Positions 1-11,425 of a DNA stretch of 64,000 nt are shown one piece after another. This stretch comes from Costus lasius. Taxonomy: Eukaryota > Streptophyta > Magnoliopsida > Zingiberales > Costaceae. The position numbers and the translations under genes were made by a program. Within the stretch, counting starts at the first letter, position 1; every line of letters begins with the position of its first letter. The notes beneath the pieces were generated by a model, which made no database searches, was not told the DNA's origin, and saw nothing but the letters and a program-made list of their open reading frames with translations. The stretch spans positions 76,132,556-76,196,555 of the forward strand of contig CM050449.1 in assembly GCA_027563935.2 (NCBI GenBank). Reading direction: 5' to 3'.

Positions 1-2733
1 AAGGGGTATATTCGACCCAGTGTTTCTCCATGGGGAGCACCTGTGTTATTTGTGAAGAAGAAGGATGGTACTTTGCGCATGTGCATCGATTACCGTCAAC
101 TCAATCAAGTGACTGTTAGGAATAAGTACCCATTACCCCGTATTGATGATCTCTTTGATCAGTTGCAGGGTGCTACTGTATTCTCTAAAATTGACCTGAG
201 GTCTAGCTATCATCAGTTGAGAGTTCAGGAGGAGGATGTACCTAGAACTGCATTCAGGACCAGGTATGGGCACTATGAGTTTCTTGTTATGCCTTTTGGA
301 CTGACAAATGCCCCTGCAGTGTTTATGGATCTGATGAACAGAGTATTTCATGAACTTCTGGACAAATGTGTGGTCGTCTTCATAGATGATATTCTGATCT
401 ACTCCAAGAATGCGCAAGATCACACTCAGGATTTGCGCAAGGTGCTGGAGATTCTGCGGCTGAAGCAGCTGTATGCTAAGGCCAGCAAATGTGAGTTCTG
501 GTTACATCAGATTGGCTTTCTGGGACACATTATTTCTGGCCAGGGTGTGTCTATGGATCCAGTGAAGGTGGAGGCCATTCTTCACTGGGGAAGACCAACT
601 ACAGCGACTGAGGTCAGAAGTTTTCTGGACTTAGCTGGATACTACCGCCGTTTTGTAGAGGGTTTTTCCAAGCTAGCTGGTCCTCTGACTAAGCTAACTA
701 GAAAGAATTTGAAGTTTGAGTGGTCTGATGATTGTGAGTTTAGTTTTCAAGAACTGAAAAGGAGACTGACCAGTGCTCCTATCCTCATCATTCCCTGTGA
801 TGGAGAGAAGTTCACTGTGTACACTAATGCCTCTGGTAAGGGTCTGGGTGCTGTACTGATGCAGCAAGGAAAGGTAGTTGCTTATGCTTCAAGGCAACTC
901 AAAGACTATGAGGTAAACTACCCCACTCATGATCTGGAGTTGGCAGCTGTAGTTTTTGCCTTGAAGATCTGGAGGCACTATCTATTTGGACAGACATTTG
1001 AATTGTTTACAGATCACCAGAGCTTGAAGTATATCTTCACTCAGAAAGAGCTGATTATGAGACAGAGGCGATGGCTTGAATTGATAAAGGATTATGACTT
1101 CACCATCCAATATCAGTCTGGTAAAGCCAATGTGGTGGCTGATGCTCTTAGTCGGTATCCTGTGACTCAGATAGCTGCACTGCGAGTCCAGGAGTGGCGA
1201 CTATTGCAGGAGTTCAGTGACATGCATCTGAGTGTGACTCCGGGTGAGAGAGGCGGTCTTCTAGCTTCTCTCAGGGTTCAGTCAGAGTTACTGCAGAGAC
1301 TGAGATCAGGGCAGCAGTCAGATCCGGATATTTTACGGTGGAAAGAGAGGTCTGAGCAAGGCTGGGTTGAGAATTTCAGTATGTCGGATGATGGTCTCCT
1401 CAGATTCCGTGGAAGGGTCTGTGTCCCTGAGGACCCTGAGTTGAGGAATGAAATTCTTAAGGAAAGTCATTGCACTAAGTATACCGTTCATCCTGGTAGT
1501 ACCAAGATGTATCAGGATCTGAAAAAGACTTTCTGGTGGCATGGTATGAAGAAGGATGTGCATTTGTTTGTGTCCAAATGTTTGACTTGCCAAACCGTGA
1601 AGGCTGAGCATCAGAGGCCGGGCGGTTTGATGCAGTCTCTCCCTATTCCTTAGTGGAAGTGGGAGCATATCAGTATGGACTTTGTGTGTGGACTGCCCAA
1701 TACCAGAAAGAATCATGATGCCGTATGGGTGATGGTGGACAGACTCACGAAGTCAGCTCACTTCTTACCGATCAAAATGACTTACAGTTTGGATCGGTTA
1801 GCAAAACTGTACATCGATGAGATTGTCAGATTGTATGGAGTTCCCTTGGACATTGTCTCTGACCGTGATCCTCGATTTCTGTCCAGGTTTTGGAAGAAAT
1901 TACAGGAAGATTTGGGAACTAATCTGAGTTTCAGCACTGCATATCATCCGCAATCTGATGGTCAGACAAAGAGAACTATTCAGACACTTGAGGATCTTCT
2001 GAGATCTTATGTGGTTGACTGGTCTGTGGAGTGGGATCTGGACTTATCACTGATAGAGTTCACCTACAACAATAGCTTTCACTCTAGTATACAGATGGCT
2101 CCGTATGAGGCCCTATATAGGAGGAAATGCAGAACACCTATATGCTGGGAGGAAACTGGGGACAGAACAGTGCTAAGGTCTGATGCTGTTCAGGAAGCCA
2201 CTGAGAAGATCAGAGAAATTCAGAGAAAGATGAAGATTGCTCAGGATAGACAGAAGAGTTATGCTGATGTGAGGCGGCGTCCTCTTGAGTTTTTGGTGGG
2301 AGAGCATGTTTTCCTAAAGGTCTCACCTATGAAAGGGGTGATGAGATTTGGGAAGAGGGGAAAATTGAGTCCCAGGTACATTGGTCCCTTTGATATCATT
2401 GAGAGGGTTGGACCTGTGGCATACCGACTTGCTCTGCCCCCATCACTGGAACACCTCCATAATGTGTTCCATGTTTCTGCACTCAGAAAATATTGTTCTG
2501 ATCCTTCTCATGTTCTAGAGTTGGAACCCCTTCAGCTTGAAGAGAACATGACTTTTATGGTGAAACCTCTCAGAATTGAAGATAGAAAAGAGAAAGTGCT
2601 GAGAAATAAGGTTATTCCACTTGTGAAAGTCATATGGGGAAATCAGTCTGTTGAAGAAGCCTCTTGGGAGGTTGAAGCAGATATGAGAAAGGAGCATCCT
2701 CACCTGTTCAGTGACGGGCTTGGTCAGCTTTAG
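1..2733 (+). pseudogene. pol: gypsy pol fragment: RT, RNase H, integrase, chromodomain-like tail; broken
   Basis: The frame is open from base 1 and is cut only by a TAG at 1651-1653, after which the same frame runs to a TAG at 2731-2733. The RT active site FIDDIL is coded near 373-390. RNase H follows at about 800-1150, the integrase HHCC zinc finger at about 1470-1600 and the integrase core at about 1675-2050. The last 50 or so residues resemble a chromodomain region. Besides the nonsense codon, two catalytic positions look lost. The first RNase H acidic residue is Asn (826-828), and the third acidic residue of the integrase DDE triad is Lys (1969-1971). The product would act in reverse transcription and integration, but this copy cannot encode a working enzyme set. 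Confidence 0.9.
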
Positions 2734-2749
2734 AGGACTAAAGCTCTAT

Positions 2750-2762
2750 AAGGGGGGGAGGA
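2750..2762 (+). promoter_or_regulatory. Polypurine tract of the gypsy element
   Basis: A run of 13 purines with seven consecutive G lies directly before the LTR start TGTAAC. This is where plus-strand DNA synthesis is primed in LTR retrotransposons. Confidence 0.85.
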
Positions 2763-4658
2763 TGTAACGCCCTCAATTTTTCTGAATTATGATTTAAGGT
2801 TAGAAATTCTGTTTCTGTATTTTTATCTATTAAAATTTTGGGATTTTTGCCTAATTGTAGGACTTTTTCCTACAGGGCAAAAATAATTATTTTGGTTGGG
2901 GCTTCGAAACCTCAACCTTGACTTTTTGCTCCTGGAATTCTTCCACCATGGTGGCGCATATTTCTGTGTTATTGGAGTGGCGCATGGTGGTTAAGCCCAG
3001 GTGAGCCCTTAAAACCGATTTTCACTTAAGTTAACTGGGTTATTGGATCTTGGATCCGTTTGGAGTGGGAGAAAAAGAGAAATATCGTGAAGAGCTCCTC
3101 TCCCTCACGATTTTTGTTGTTTTCTTGCCCTAGCCGCCTGTGGTTGTCGCCTCTTACTGTGTTTGGCGCCTCCTGCAAATTTCTGACGCTGGTGGTGGCA
3201 GACTGGTGGTGGACGAAGTTCCTGGAGATCCCTGACCCTCTGTTGTGGCGTTTTTTTTTTTCTGTGGGCGATTTTCAGTGAGTAATTCGATCCTAAGGAG
3301 TCTAATCCTATTTGAAATGATTATCTGTATGAACCAAAAATCTGCAAGTAGATCCTGTGTTTTTTTTTCTATTCTATAGGTCGGATCTGAATATGCATGA
3401 TGATTCAGAAATTTTGTCTTGCTGAAAATTGTAGTCGCCAATCTGACCTTACTGTGCTTTAACCTCAATATCTCATGATCTATAGATCCAAATCACACGA
3501 AACAAATTTTGTATGAAACTAGATTCGCTCAGCTTTGATTCTTATGTGATATCGACCATATCCGAGCTGTATTCGTATTTCAATCTGTATTGCAATCTAG
3601 CTGTACAAAATCAGTTTTCTGGAAATCTGGATTTCGACCTTTATGTGTTCGAACAATCATATCTCCCTAGGTATAGCTCGAAATCTTGTCAAATCAGTTT
3701 TATTAGACCGTAGACTTGAAGAGCTTCATTTTGACTCCCATAACGTCTATTTTCGATTAGTGATTGGATCTGAAATATATGTCGTAATTCTGATATATGA
3801 ATCTGTTTTCTTGAAATCTGAAATTCTGACCCACCTATGTTCGAACCCTTATATCTTCCTACCTACAATTCGAAATTTGTCGAAACCAGTTTTATTGGAA
3901 ACTAGATTCAGAGAGCTTCATTTTGAATATAATATTGACTAGCTTTGGTTCGAAATTGGACCAAAAATATATGTTGCAATCTGACAATATAAATCTGCTA
4001 TGTCAATTTTGGGGCTTTTGTCAAATTTCTTCACGAACGTGCAATTAAAAATTATCTGTAGTAGGGGACTGAATTATTTTCATGAAATTTGTATGTTCTG
4101 CAAGGATTCTGAAAATTTCGCCCCTTACAGTGATTTTATGGCTCACGGTTTTTAGGAAATTTGGGGAAAAATATTGCAATGAATATCTATATATATATTT
4201 CCCTATAATTCCTAGGCTTATTGAATTGTTTGTTATGTGAATAATTTCTATTCTGTGTATATGTCGTGAAATTTCTGAAACTTTGAATGTGTTATAACCT
4301 TTGTGAGAACATAGAATGGTTTGACATGAAATAAGTATAGTTGCATGAAATCTAAGGAATTCACTCCTATATTACTTCTGGTTAATGATAAAAATTATGA
4401 AGTGTGTTCAGCTTTGATTTTCTGCAAATTGTAATTTTGTTAAGGACTGGATATTGGGGTGTGTCATTTTCTGTTTGTGAGACACGTTGGGCATGATGTA
4501 AGAATTAAGTAGTAGTTAGTTCTACTCCTCCGTTTCAGCATGATCTGTTCTGTAAAAATTATGCCCTAGTGTAGCACTCTTCCGTGTCCTTAACCTCCTT
4601 CTGTGGCGCTGTAATGGTGCTGATAGTCTACTACGACCCATGAGACACTATTTCTGTT

Positions 4659-4962
4659 CTGTTCTGGGTTTTGGAGGCCAGAGTGCCACGTCCTGACAAG
4701 ACGGGGGCCACCCACTGATACCTCCTCTACCATTCTGTTCTGGGTATTGGAGACCAGAGTGCCACGTCCTGACAAGACGGGGGCCACCCACTGATACCTC
4801 CTCTACCATTTTGTTCTGGGTATTGGAGACCAGAGTGCCACGTCCTGACAAGACGGGGGCCACCCACTGATACCTCCTCTACCATTCTGTTCTGGGTTTT
4901 GGAGGCCAGAGTGCCACATCCTGACAAGACGGGGGCCACCCACTGATACCTCCTCTACCATT
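4659..4962 (+). repeat. Tandem repeat, 4 copies of 76 bp, inside the gypsy LTR
   Basis: Copies start at 4659, 4735, 4811 and 4887, so the period is exactly 76 with no indels. Each has the core TGACAAGACGGGGGCCACC. Copies differ by a few bases, for example GGGTTTTGGAGGCC in copies 1 and 4 against GGGTATTGGAGACC in copies 2 and 3. That pattern suggests amplification of a two-unit block. Confidence 0.95.
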
Positions 4963-5363
4963 CTGTTTCTGATATGCATGCATGTCTTGTCCTCGGCGGA
5001 GGTGGGGTCAGACCTTCTGTGGTCATCAGGCCTTCTGTGGCCTTTCTGTTTCGGATGTAGACTATCCATTTGGATTCTGAAAATTCTGATTTTCTGTCTG
5101 TCAGTTCTGATTTCTGTAGTTCTGTTTCGATCTGTATTATAGATGTGTTAGGCAGTGTGTTTAGTAGGGAGGGGTTGGTATACTTATATCCTACTTCATG
5201 CTTGATGCCTAATGTTATAAGTATCTGTATTTGATTATGTTTTGTTTCTGATATGAGTGTGCATGTTAAGTTGATTTATCTTATCTGTTACAAAAATGTA
5301 TTTCAACTTATGCATGATATTTTTGATGTGTACTATGGATGGCTTTTAGTGTCTTTTACTCAC

Positions 5364-5379
5364 TGAGCTTTTTAGCTCA
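5364..5379. other. Perfect hairpin TGAGCT-TTTT-AGCTCA in the gypsy LTR
   Basis: A 6-bp stem with a TTTT loop lies in the distal part of the LTR, followed by CCCCC. Its function is unknown; it may be an RNA structure near a transcript end. Confidence 0.6.
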
Positions 5380-5974
5380 CCCCCGTTGTTTAAATATTTT
5401 CAGGTGAGACATTGGGACAGTGATCGCTACAGCTAATTAACGAATTTACTGTGATGCTAATGTTTTATTTAATTTCTAAGAGTTGTCTTCTAAAAAATCT
5501 GTCAGGCCTGCGTGCCTAACTTAATTATACGATACGTTTTATCTCCTGAGGGCTTATGCCTGTTTTCAGGATATTATATTATAGTTGTCTGTTTTCATTG
5601 TTAGATACGAGTTTTAGATTCGTGAGATTTAAAATTATTCTTATTCTGAAATGTCCGATTTGAGAGTTATTGTTCTTATTCCGCAATATATCTGAAATTG
5701 TGTTTTCCACATATGTGTAGTGTGGACATCTGTTTTATTCCAGGATATGCGTGTCTGTGCAGCAGTAAATTATTATACTTGCTGCCGGATTTTCTGGATT
5801 TTCGGATTTCTATTTCCTAGTAAATCGATCCTATTCAGTTCTGTGCGGTTTTCAGTTCCGTAGTAATGTCCTTCGATGCCGCTTTCTTCTTGTGTTTTAA
5901 TGGAAGAGTAAAAATTTTTGAAACCCCGTATTTTACTTGTATGCGTGTGGGGTGTGATTCTGAGGGATGTTACA

Positions 5975-7520
5975 AAAAGGATTCATACCATAGCTATTAG
6001 TTCGAATGGCGTCTTGGAAGAAGAGATCGAAAGGGGTCTCCTCCACAAGATGCGCACACAAGATGAGAAGTAGCTTTCTTCTTGTCGCTCCTTGTGCTAG
6101 CAAGGATCTCCAAGTGCCCCTTGTCGCGTGAAGGAGATTTTGAGAGAGAGGACCTTGCTGGCCGAATTTTCCTCTTGGCGTGAAGAGCACCCAAGACGAG
6201 AGAGGAAGAGGCTAGAGAGGCGTTCGAACGTGGGAGCGTTTTCCTCTAGCAAAACGCCTTCCCAAAATAGCAAGTTTTAAGTTCACTTAAAACCTCCTCT
6301 TAAACCATCGAAAACTCCTCTTGCCTTTGAACCATACGTTCACATAAGTGAACCGGTTCAAATCAATTCGGTTTAGATGCATTTGGTTCAAAGACCAAAT
6401 CAAACCAGCCCAAGCCTTGGCCTAGATCTCATTGAACCAATGGTTCAAGATCTAACCGTTGATCTCTTGATGCTTTTGATCTCACCGATCTAGCATCACT
6501 ACTCTCGATCGAAGCTTACCGATGTCAAGCCCTAATCAATCAAACATGATCAGACCAGATCTCACTTACAATCAGAGTTTAAACTCCTTTAAACTGAACC
6601 AAAACAATTCAGTCCACACGATCTGACTTAAGTAAGCCATATCATCAAATTGTGCGACCCTAAGGGTTTCCTTTAAATGTCGGAAACGATAACTTACGTT
6701 ATCACGATCAGTGAGGGGTATCTAGCAACACATCACTATCTCCCGATATAAAGGAAAGAGTCTTCCAAGACTACACCCAAACCACAGCACAAGTGTGAAT
6801 CCACTTCACTAGGCATACATGTTTCCTTTGCCACTGGATGTTCTTTTTGGACAAGCGTGTCAAGCCTGTAACTCCAATATGATGAGCATGATTAGATCAG
6901 ATGAACATAGTCACCTGGGTATGGCCATACACTTTCTCAATCACCTCATCCAGGGGGCCCCTTTAGAACATCACACTCCAAACAAGGAGACGGCAATCCT
7001 ATATCTATCACTAGTGTCCTAACCTGACTCATGATCATCATCCAAGATAGTCTATAACCATTATGTTTCAAATGATATTGAACTACCTCAAAACAATGAC
7101 AATCATCATTTATAAACACAAGTGATCTCAAGTCAGAGGACATGTGCCACTTGTAGCAAACAAGGATTATTCACATTGTGACAAGCAATTGAATATCCTA
7201 GTAGGGTCTGTCCAGTACATCCAATGTACCCATGAGTCTACATCTTATTCCATGCTCGAAGCATCCTATAAGATTAGAACACATATTAGTCTCAATTATA
7301 TCAAGGCTGTCTCATGTTCACCAAGATATCTCGACTAAGGACATTACAGCATGTCAGCCAAGCTGAACAGCATTGAGACATTATTCAGAAGCACACTTAT
7401 TGCAGCAGACAATGTAACAAACTGAATAACAACCATTGCCTTTATAAACATGAGAGTTTATACATGATACTGAAAGAATCCCAAGGCCTCAAACATTAGC
7501 CTTAAGGGCATACCCCAATA
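5975..7520 (-). repeat. 3' LTR of copia A, outer end cut off by the gypsy insertion
   Basis: This matches 13386-14933, the 5' LTR of the same element, nearly base for base. About 127 bp of the outer end is missing from the window because the gypsy element separates it. The inner end reads CCCCAATA rather than the CCCCAACA of other copies, so one terminal base has mutated. It contains the shared LTR hairpins GTTCAC-ATAA-GTGAAC (6338-6353) and GTAACG/GATAAC (around 6690). Confidence 0.9.
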
Positions 7521-7535
7521 ATCTCCCACTTGCAC
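7521..7535 (-). promoter_or_regulatory. Polypurine tract of copia A (read on the minus strand)
   Basis: The complement reads AAGTGCAAGTGGGAGAT and abuts the 3' LTR. The same tract is found before the 3' LTRs of B, C, D and H, so it is conserved in the family. Confidence 0.75.
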
Positions 7536-7540
7536 TTAAT

Positions 7541-10500
7541 CTAATGGTTGAGAAATCTCAAACCCATATTATTACAGTGCTTCTCATGCTTCTGCTGCGC
7601 CAGAGGCTTGGTAAGCGGGTCAGCCAGATTGTCATCTGTATGAACCTTGCAGATTTTGATCTCACCACGATCAATGATCTCCCGGATCCAGTGAAACCGT
7701 CTCTGTATGTGCTTGGACTTCTGGTGCGACCGTGGTTCCTTTGCTTGTGCGATTGCTCCAGTGTTATCGCAGAAGATAACCAAAGGATCTGCACTCGAAG
7801 GAACAACACCAAGTTCTTGAACGAACTTACGAATCCACACTGCCTCCTTGGATGCTTCCGAGGCTGCAACATACTCGGCTTCTGTTGTGGAATCAGCAAC
7901 GATAGACTGTTTGAAACTTTTCCACACCACTGCTCCACCATTCAAGCTAAAAACATAGCCTGATTGCGATCGGAAATCATCCTGGTCAGATTGGAACGAA
8001 GCGTCAGTATATCCTTCAATATTGAGTTCTTCCCGACCTCCATATATCAAGAACATATCTTTGGTCCTCCGAAGATATTTCAAAATGTTCTTGACCGCAA
8101 TCCAGTGCGCCTGACCTGGATTACTTTGGAATCGAATGGTCATGCTTAACCCGTAAGCGACGTCTGGGCGAGTACATAACATCGCATACATAATGGACCC
8201 AATAGCCGAAGCATAAGGCGTATTGTCCATTTCATCTTTCTCAGTCTGTGTTTGTGGACACTGACTCTTTGAAAGATTCAGACCATGTCTGACTGGAAGA
8301 TATCCTCTTTTAGAATTCTCTAAATGGAATCTCTCCAGGACTTTATCGATGTAAGTACTTTGGCACAGCCCGAGAAGCCTCTTAGATCTATCTCTGTAGA
8401 TCTTCACACCTAATACATAGGCTGCTTCTCCTAGATCTTTCATCTGGAAACATTTTCTTAACCATACTTTAACAGCATGCAGTTGAGGAATATCGTTTCC
8501 AATGATTAAGATATCATCGACGTAGAGGACTAGGAAAGTAATCACGCTCCCACTAAACCTCTTATATACACACGGGTCATCTTCATTCTTGATGAAACCA
8601 AATTCACATATTGATTCATCAAAACGATTATTCCAGCTTCTAGATGCTTGCTTAAGTCCATAAATGGACTTCTTTAACTTGCATATTTTATGACGATCTG
8701 ATGGATTAGTGAAACCTTCAGGTTGTGTCATATACACATCCTCATCCAGTTTTCCATTAAGGAAAGCGGTTTTCACATCCATTTGCCAGATCTCATAATC
8801 GTAATATGCTGCTATCGCAAGAATAATCCGAATAGACTTGAACATGGCTACAGGAGAGAAAGTTTCATCATAATCTATCCCGTAGATTTGTTTGAATCCT
8901 TTCGCTACTAGCCTGCCTTTATAGGTAACCACGTTACCATCCATGTCAATCTTCTTCTTGAAGATCCATTTACAGCCTATAGGGATTACTCCCGGAGGCG
9001 GATCAACCAAATCCCAGACTTGATTATCTGGCATGGAGTCCATCTCGGCTCGCATAGCTTCAAGCCATCTAGCTGACTCCGGTCCTCTGACCGCATCCGC
9101 ATAAGTGAGGGGTTCATCATGATCAATGATGTAGACTCCGTCATAGCGCTCAGGCTGTCGACGGATCCTTCCCGATCTACGCGGTTCCCGTGATATCTGA
9201 GCCTCAGGTTGTTCAATATCCTGTTCTACTGGCTCAGGCTCATCCAACTGTGCTTGACTACTTTGTCCTTCCTCTGGATTCTCATCCAGTTTTATTTCTC
9301 TCCCACTGGCTTCTTGTAGAAGAAACTCCTTCTCAAGAAAAATAGCCATCCGAGCAACAAATACTTTGTTCTCTTTGGGATCGTAGAAATAATAACCCTT
9401 AGTTTCCTTAGGGTAACCGACAAAGATGCATTTCTCAGATCTGCTCTCTAGTTTCCCAGAGGCGAGCTTTTTGACATAAGCCTCGCAACCCCAGATCTTA
9501 ATGAATGTCAAGCTCGGCTGTTTCCCATACCATAACTCATATGGAGTCTTTGAAACTGCCTTGGATGGCATTCGGTTTAGTACCTTTGCAGCTGTTTCCA
9601 GTGCAAATCCCCAAAAGGAGTAAGGTAGAGTAGCCTGACTCATCATAGAACGAACCATATCTAGTAAGGTTCTGTTCCTCCTCTCGGACACACCATTCCA
9701 TTGCGGTGTTCCTGGTGGAGTGAGCTGTGAGATAATCCCACACTCCTTCAGATAGTCAGTAAACTCTCGACTTAGGTATTCACCACCTCGATCTGAACGA
9801 AGTGCCTTGATATTCCGGCCTAGCTGATTTTGTACTTCATTTTTGAACTCTTTGAACTTGTCAAAAGATTCACTTTTATGTCTCATTAGATAGACATAAC
9901 CATACCTACTGAAATCATCAGTAAAGGTAATGAAGTATGAATAGCCACCTCTGGCATGTTTACTAAATGGCCCACACACATCACTGTGTATAAGGTCAAG
10001 TAAACCTGAAGCTCTTTGACCTTTATGAGGAAAAGGAGCCTTCGTCATTTTACCCATTAAACAAGCTTTGCATGTATCAATCTCCTCATAGGAGAATGAT
10101 CCCAGCAGTCCATGATCATGCAACCGCTTAATGCGTTTCTTGTTAATATGGCCTAAACGACTATGCCATAGCAAGGTGCTGTCATCAGCATACTTGGCTT
10201 TCTTATTATCAATGTTTTGTATAGAACATTCCATGTCCAACATGAATAACCCATTGTTAATTGACCCAGTAGCATAAACAATATTATCAAGAGAAAGATA
10301 ACACTTTGAAGTCTTGCATTCAAAGGAAAACCCTTTCCTGACAAGAGCAGGAATAGAGATAATATTCTTGGTAATGCTAGGTACAAAATAACAATTGTTC
10401 AGTTCTAATACAAGTCCAGATGGTAATGAGATGTAATATTCTCCTACAGCAACAGCAGCAACCCGTGCCCCGTTTCCAACTCGTAGGTCCACCTCATGCT

Positions 10501-11425
10501 GTCCCACCTGTCTTCTTCTCTTGAGTTCCTGTACATTTGAACAAATGTGAACTCCACATGCAGTGTCCAACACCCATGAAATAGAAGAAGAAGATATCAT
10601 GACTTCAGTCACAAAAATACCTGAGCCAGAAGCGATGCTTCCCTTCTTGTCTCCTTGGAGCGCTTTACAGTCCTTTTTCCAGTGACCCAGCTGGCCACAA
10701 TGGAAACATCTGTTGTCCTTCGACCGCTTAACCTTTTGTTTCAGAGCCTTGTTGTAGTTCTTGACAGGGGCTTTGCCCTTCTTCCCCTTCTTCTTGTTCC
10801 TGGAAGGAAACATCAAGACAGAGGTTGAAGGCTTTCCCTTTAGAGTCTCCTCTGTAGTCAAGAGCATATTCAGCAACTCTGCCGGAGTACAGTCGATCTT
10901 GTTCATATTAAAATTAATAATGAACGGATCGAAGGAGGCCGGGAGAGACTGCAGAATAATGTCTACAGCAAGCTCCTGATTGATGGTATGCCCCAGTTTC
11001 TCTAGAGCCTCTTTGTGCCCAATCATCTTGAGCACATGAGCTCCCACTGGACTCCCTTCAGCCAGTTTGCTCTGAAAGAAAAGCTTGGTCAAATTATAGC
11101 GCTCAGTCCTCGCCTGTGCAGCATATAGCATCTTGAGGTTTGCTATAATTTCTATAGCAGACATATCCTCATGCTGACGCTGCAGCTGTGGCGTCATAGA
11201 CGCTAGCATCAGGCAAGCAACATCAATGCTATCATTGACATGCTTTTCATAGGCATCCCGAACCGCCCTTGCGGCGTTCGGAGCGGGTTGAGGCGGTATA
11301 GCCGTCTCGAGGACATACAGTTTCCTCTCAGCCTTAAGAACAATCTTAAGGTGTCCGTACCAGTCTGAGAAGTTTGGCCCAGCAAACTTCTCCCTTTCCA
11401 GTAGGGATCGCACATTGAAGCTCAT
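7541..11425 (-). CDS. gag-pol: Copia A Gag-Pol polyprotein, 1,294 aa, intact
   Basis: One continuous frame from ATG at 11425 to TAG at 7541 encodes the whole element. Gag fills residues 1 to about 260, with the zinc knuckle CFHCGQLGHWKKDC at 240-253. The aspartic protease has LDTACG near 286-291. Integrase has its His/Cys finger at about 421-455 and the acidic triad D482, D545, E581. RT carries YVDDIL at 968-973. RNase H has D1141, E1184 and D1220. The protease-integrase-RT-RNase H order is the copia order. Length and layout fit the Angela/BARE lineage. The products would assemble virus-like particles and carry out reverse transcription and integration. The upstream LTR is intact, so expression is possible. 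The ATG is also present in C and D but not in B or H. Confidence 0.95.
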   Translation of the reverse strand: MSFNVRSLLEREKFAGPNFSDWYGHLKIVLKAERKLYVLETAIPPQPAPNAARAVRDAYEKHVNDSIDVACLMLASMTPQLQRQHEDMSAIEIIANLKMLYAAQARTERYNLTKLFFQSKLAEGSPVGAHVLKMIGHKEALEKLGHTINQELAVDIILQSLPASFDPFIINFNMNKIDCTPAELLNMLLTTEETLKGKPSTSVLMFPSRNKKKGKKGKAPVKNYNKALKQKVKRSKDNRCFHCGQLGHWKKDCKALQGDKKGSIASGSGIFVTEVMISSSSISWVLDTACGVHICSNVQELKRRRQVGQHEVDLRVGNGARVAAVAVGEYYISLPSGLVLELNNCYFVPSITKNIISIPALVRKGFSFECKTSKCYLSLDNIVYATGSINNGLFMLDMECSIQNIDNKKAKYADDSTLLWHSRLGHINKKRIKRLHDHGLLGSFSYEEIDTCKACLMGKMTKAPFPHKGQRASGLLDLIHSDVCGPFSKHARGGYSYFITFTDDFSRYGYVYLMRHKSESFDKFKEFKNEVQNQLGRNIKALRSDRGGEYLSREFTDYLKECGIISQLTPPGTPQWNGVSERRNRTLLDMVRSMMSQATLPYSFWGFALETAAKVLNRMPSKAVSKTPYELWYGKQPSLTFIKIWGCEAYVKKLASGKLESRSEKCIFVGYPKETKGYYFYDPKENKVFVARMAIFLEKEFLLQEASGREIKLDENPEEGQSSQAQLDEPEPVEQDIEQPEAQISREPRRSGRIRRQPERYDGVYIIDHDEPLTYADAVRGPESARWLEAMRAEMDSMPDNQVWDLVDPPPGVIPIGCKWIFKKKIDMDGNVVTYKGRLVAKGFKQIYGIDYDETFSPVAMFKSIRIILAIAAYYDYEIWQMDVKTAFLNGKLDEDVYMTQPEGFTNPSDRHKICKLKKSIYGLKQASRSWNNRFDESICEFGFIKNEDDPCVYKRFSGSVITFLVLYVDDILIIGNDIPQLHAVKVWLRKCFQMKDLGEAAYVLGVKIYRDRSKRLLGLCQSTYIDKVLERFHLENSKRGYLPVRHGLNLSKSQCPQTQTEKDEMDNTPYASAIGSIMYAMLCTRPDVAYGLSMTIRFQSNPGQAHWIAVKNILKYLRRTKDMFLIYGGREELNIEGYTDASFQSDQDDFRSQSGYVFSLNGGAVVWKSFKQSIVADSTTEAEYVAASEASKEAVWIRKFVQELGVVPSSADPLVIFCDNTGAIAQAKEPRSHQKSKHIQRRFHWIREIIDRGEIKICKVHTDDNLADPLTKPLAQQKHEKHCNNMGLRFLNH

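Larger units (their letters stand above)
1..5974 (+). mobile_element. Ty3/gypsy chromovirus (Tekay/Del-like), 3' part
   Basis: This is the 3' part of a gypsy element: RT, RNase H, integrase and a chromodomain-like tail, then a polypurine tract and one long LTR. The 5' half lies outside the window. The domain order, with integrase after RNase H, is the gypsy order. The long LTR and the C-terminal tail fit the Tekay/Del group; that lineage call is inference. The right end falls inside the 3' LTR of copia A: the sequence after 5974 continues the LTR seen intact at 13259-14933. The 5 bases after the end (AAAAG, 5975-5979) should be one copy of the target duplication; the other is not visible. The element is defective. 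Confidence 0.9.
2763..5974 (+). repeat. 3' LTR of the gypsy element (3,212 bp)
   Basis: The LTR begins TGTAAC just after the polypurine tract and ends GTTACA, a perfect 6-bp terminal inverted repeat. It holds AT-rich promoter-like sequence around 4180, a 4 x 76 bp tandem block at 4659-4962 and a hairpin at 5364-5379. No coding gene is supported within it. Its length is at the long end for gypsy LTRs and fits Tekay/Del-type elements. Confidence 0.88.

Noticed and set aside
1651..1653. Programmed readthrough of the gypsy TAG
   Set aside because: The following bases TGGAAG do not match the known leaky plant context, and the stop lies inside the integrase region, not at a gag-pol boundary. It is most simply a nonsense mutation.
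4590..5069. Several overlapping minus-strand frames over the 76-bp repeats
   Set aside because: They are translations of the tandem repeat in different phases and have no independent support.
7144..7338. A 64-codon frame starting MPLVA that recurs in most copia LTRs on the antisense strand
   Set aside because: The block is nearly invariant at base level between copies, so an open frame in one copy is open in all. It has no known domain, the J copy breaks it by an indel, and the overlapping strand also has frames of similar length.
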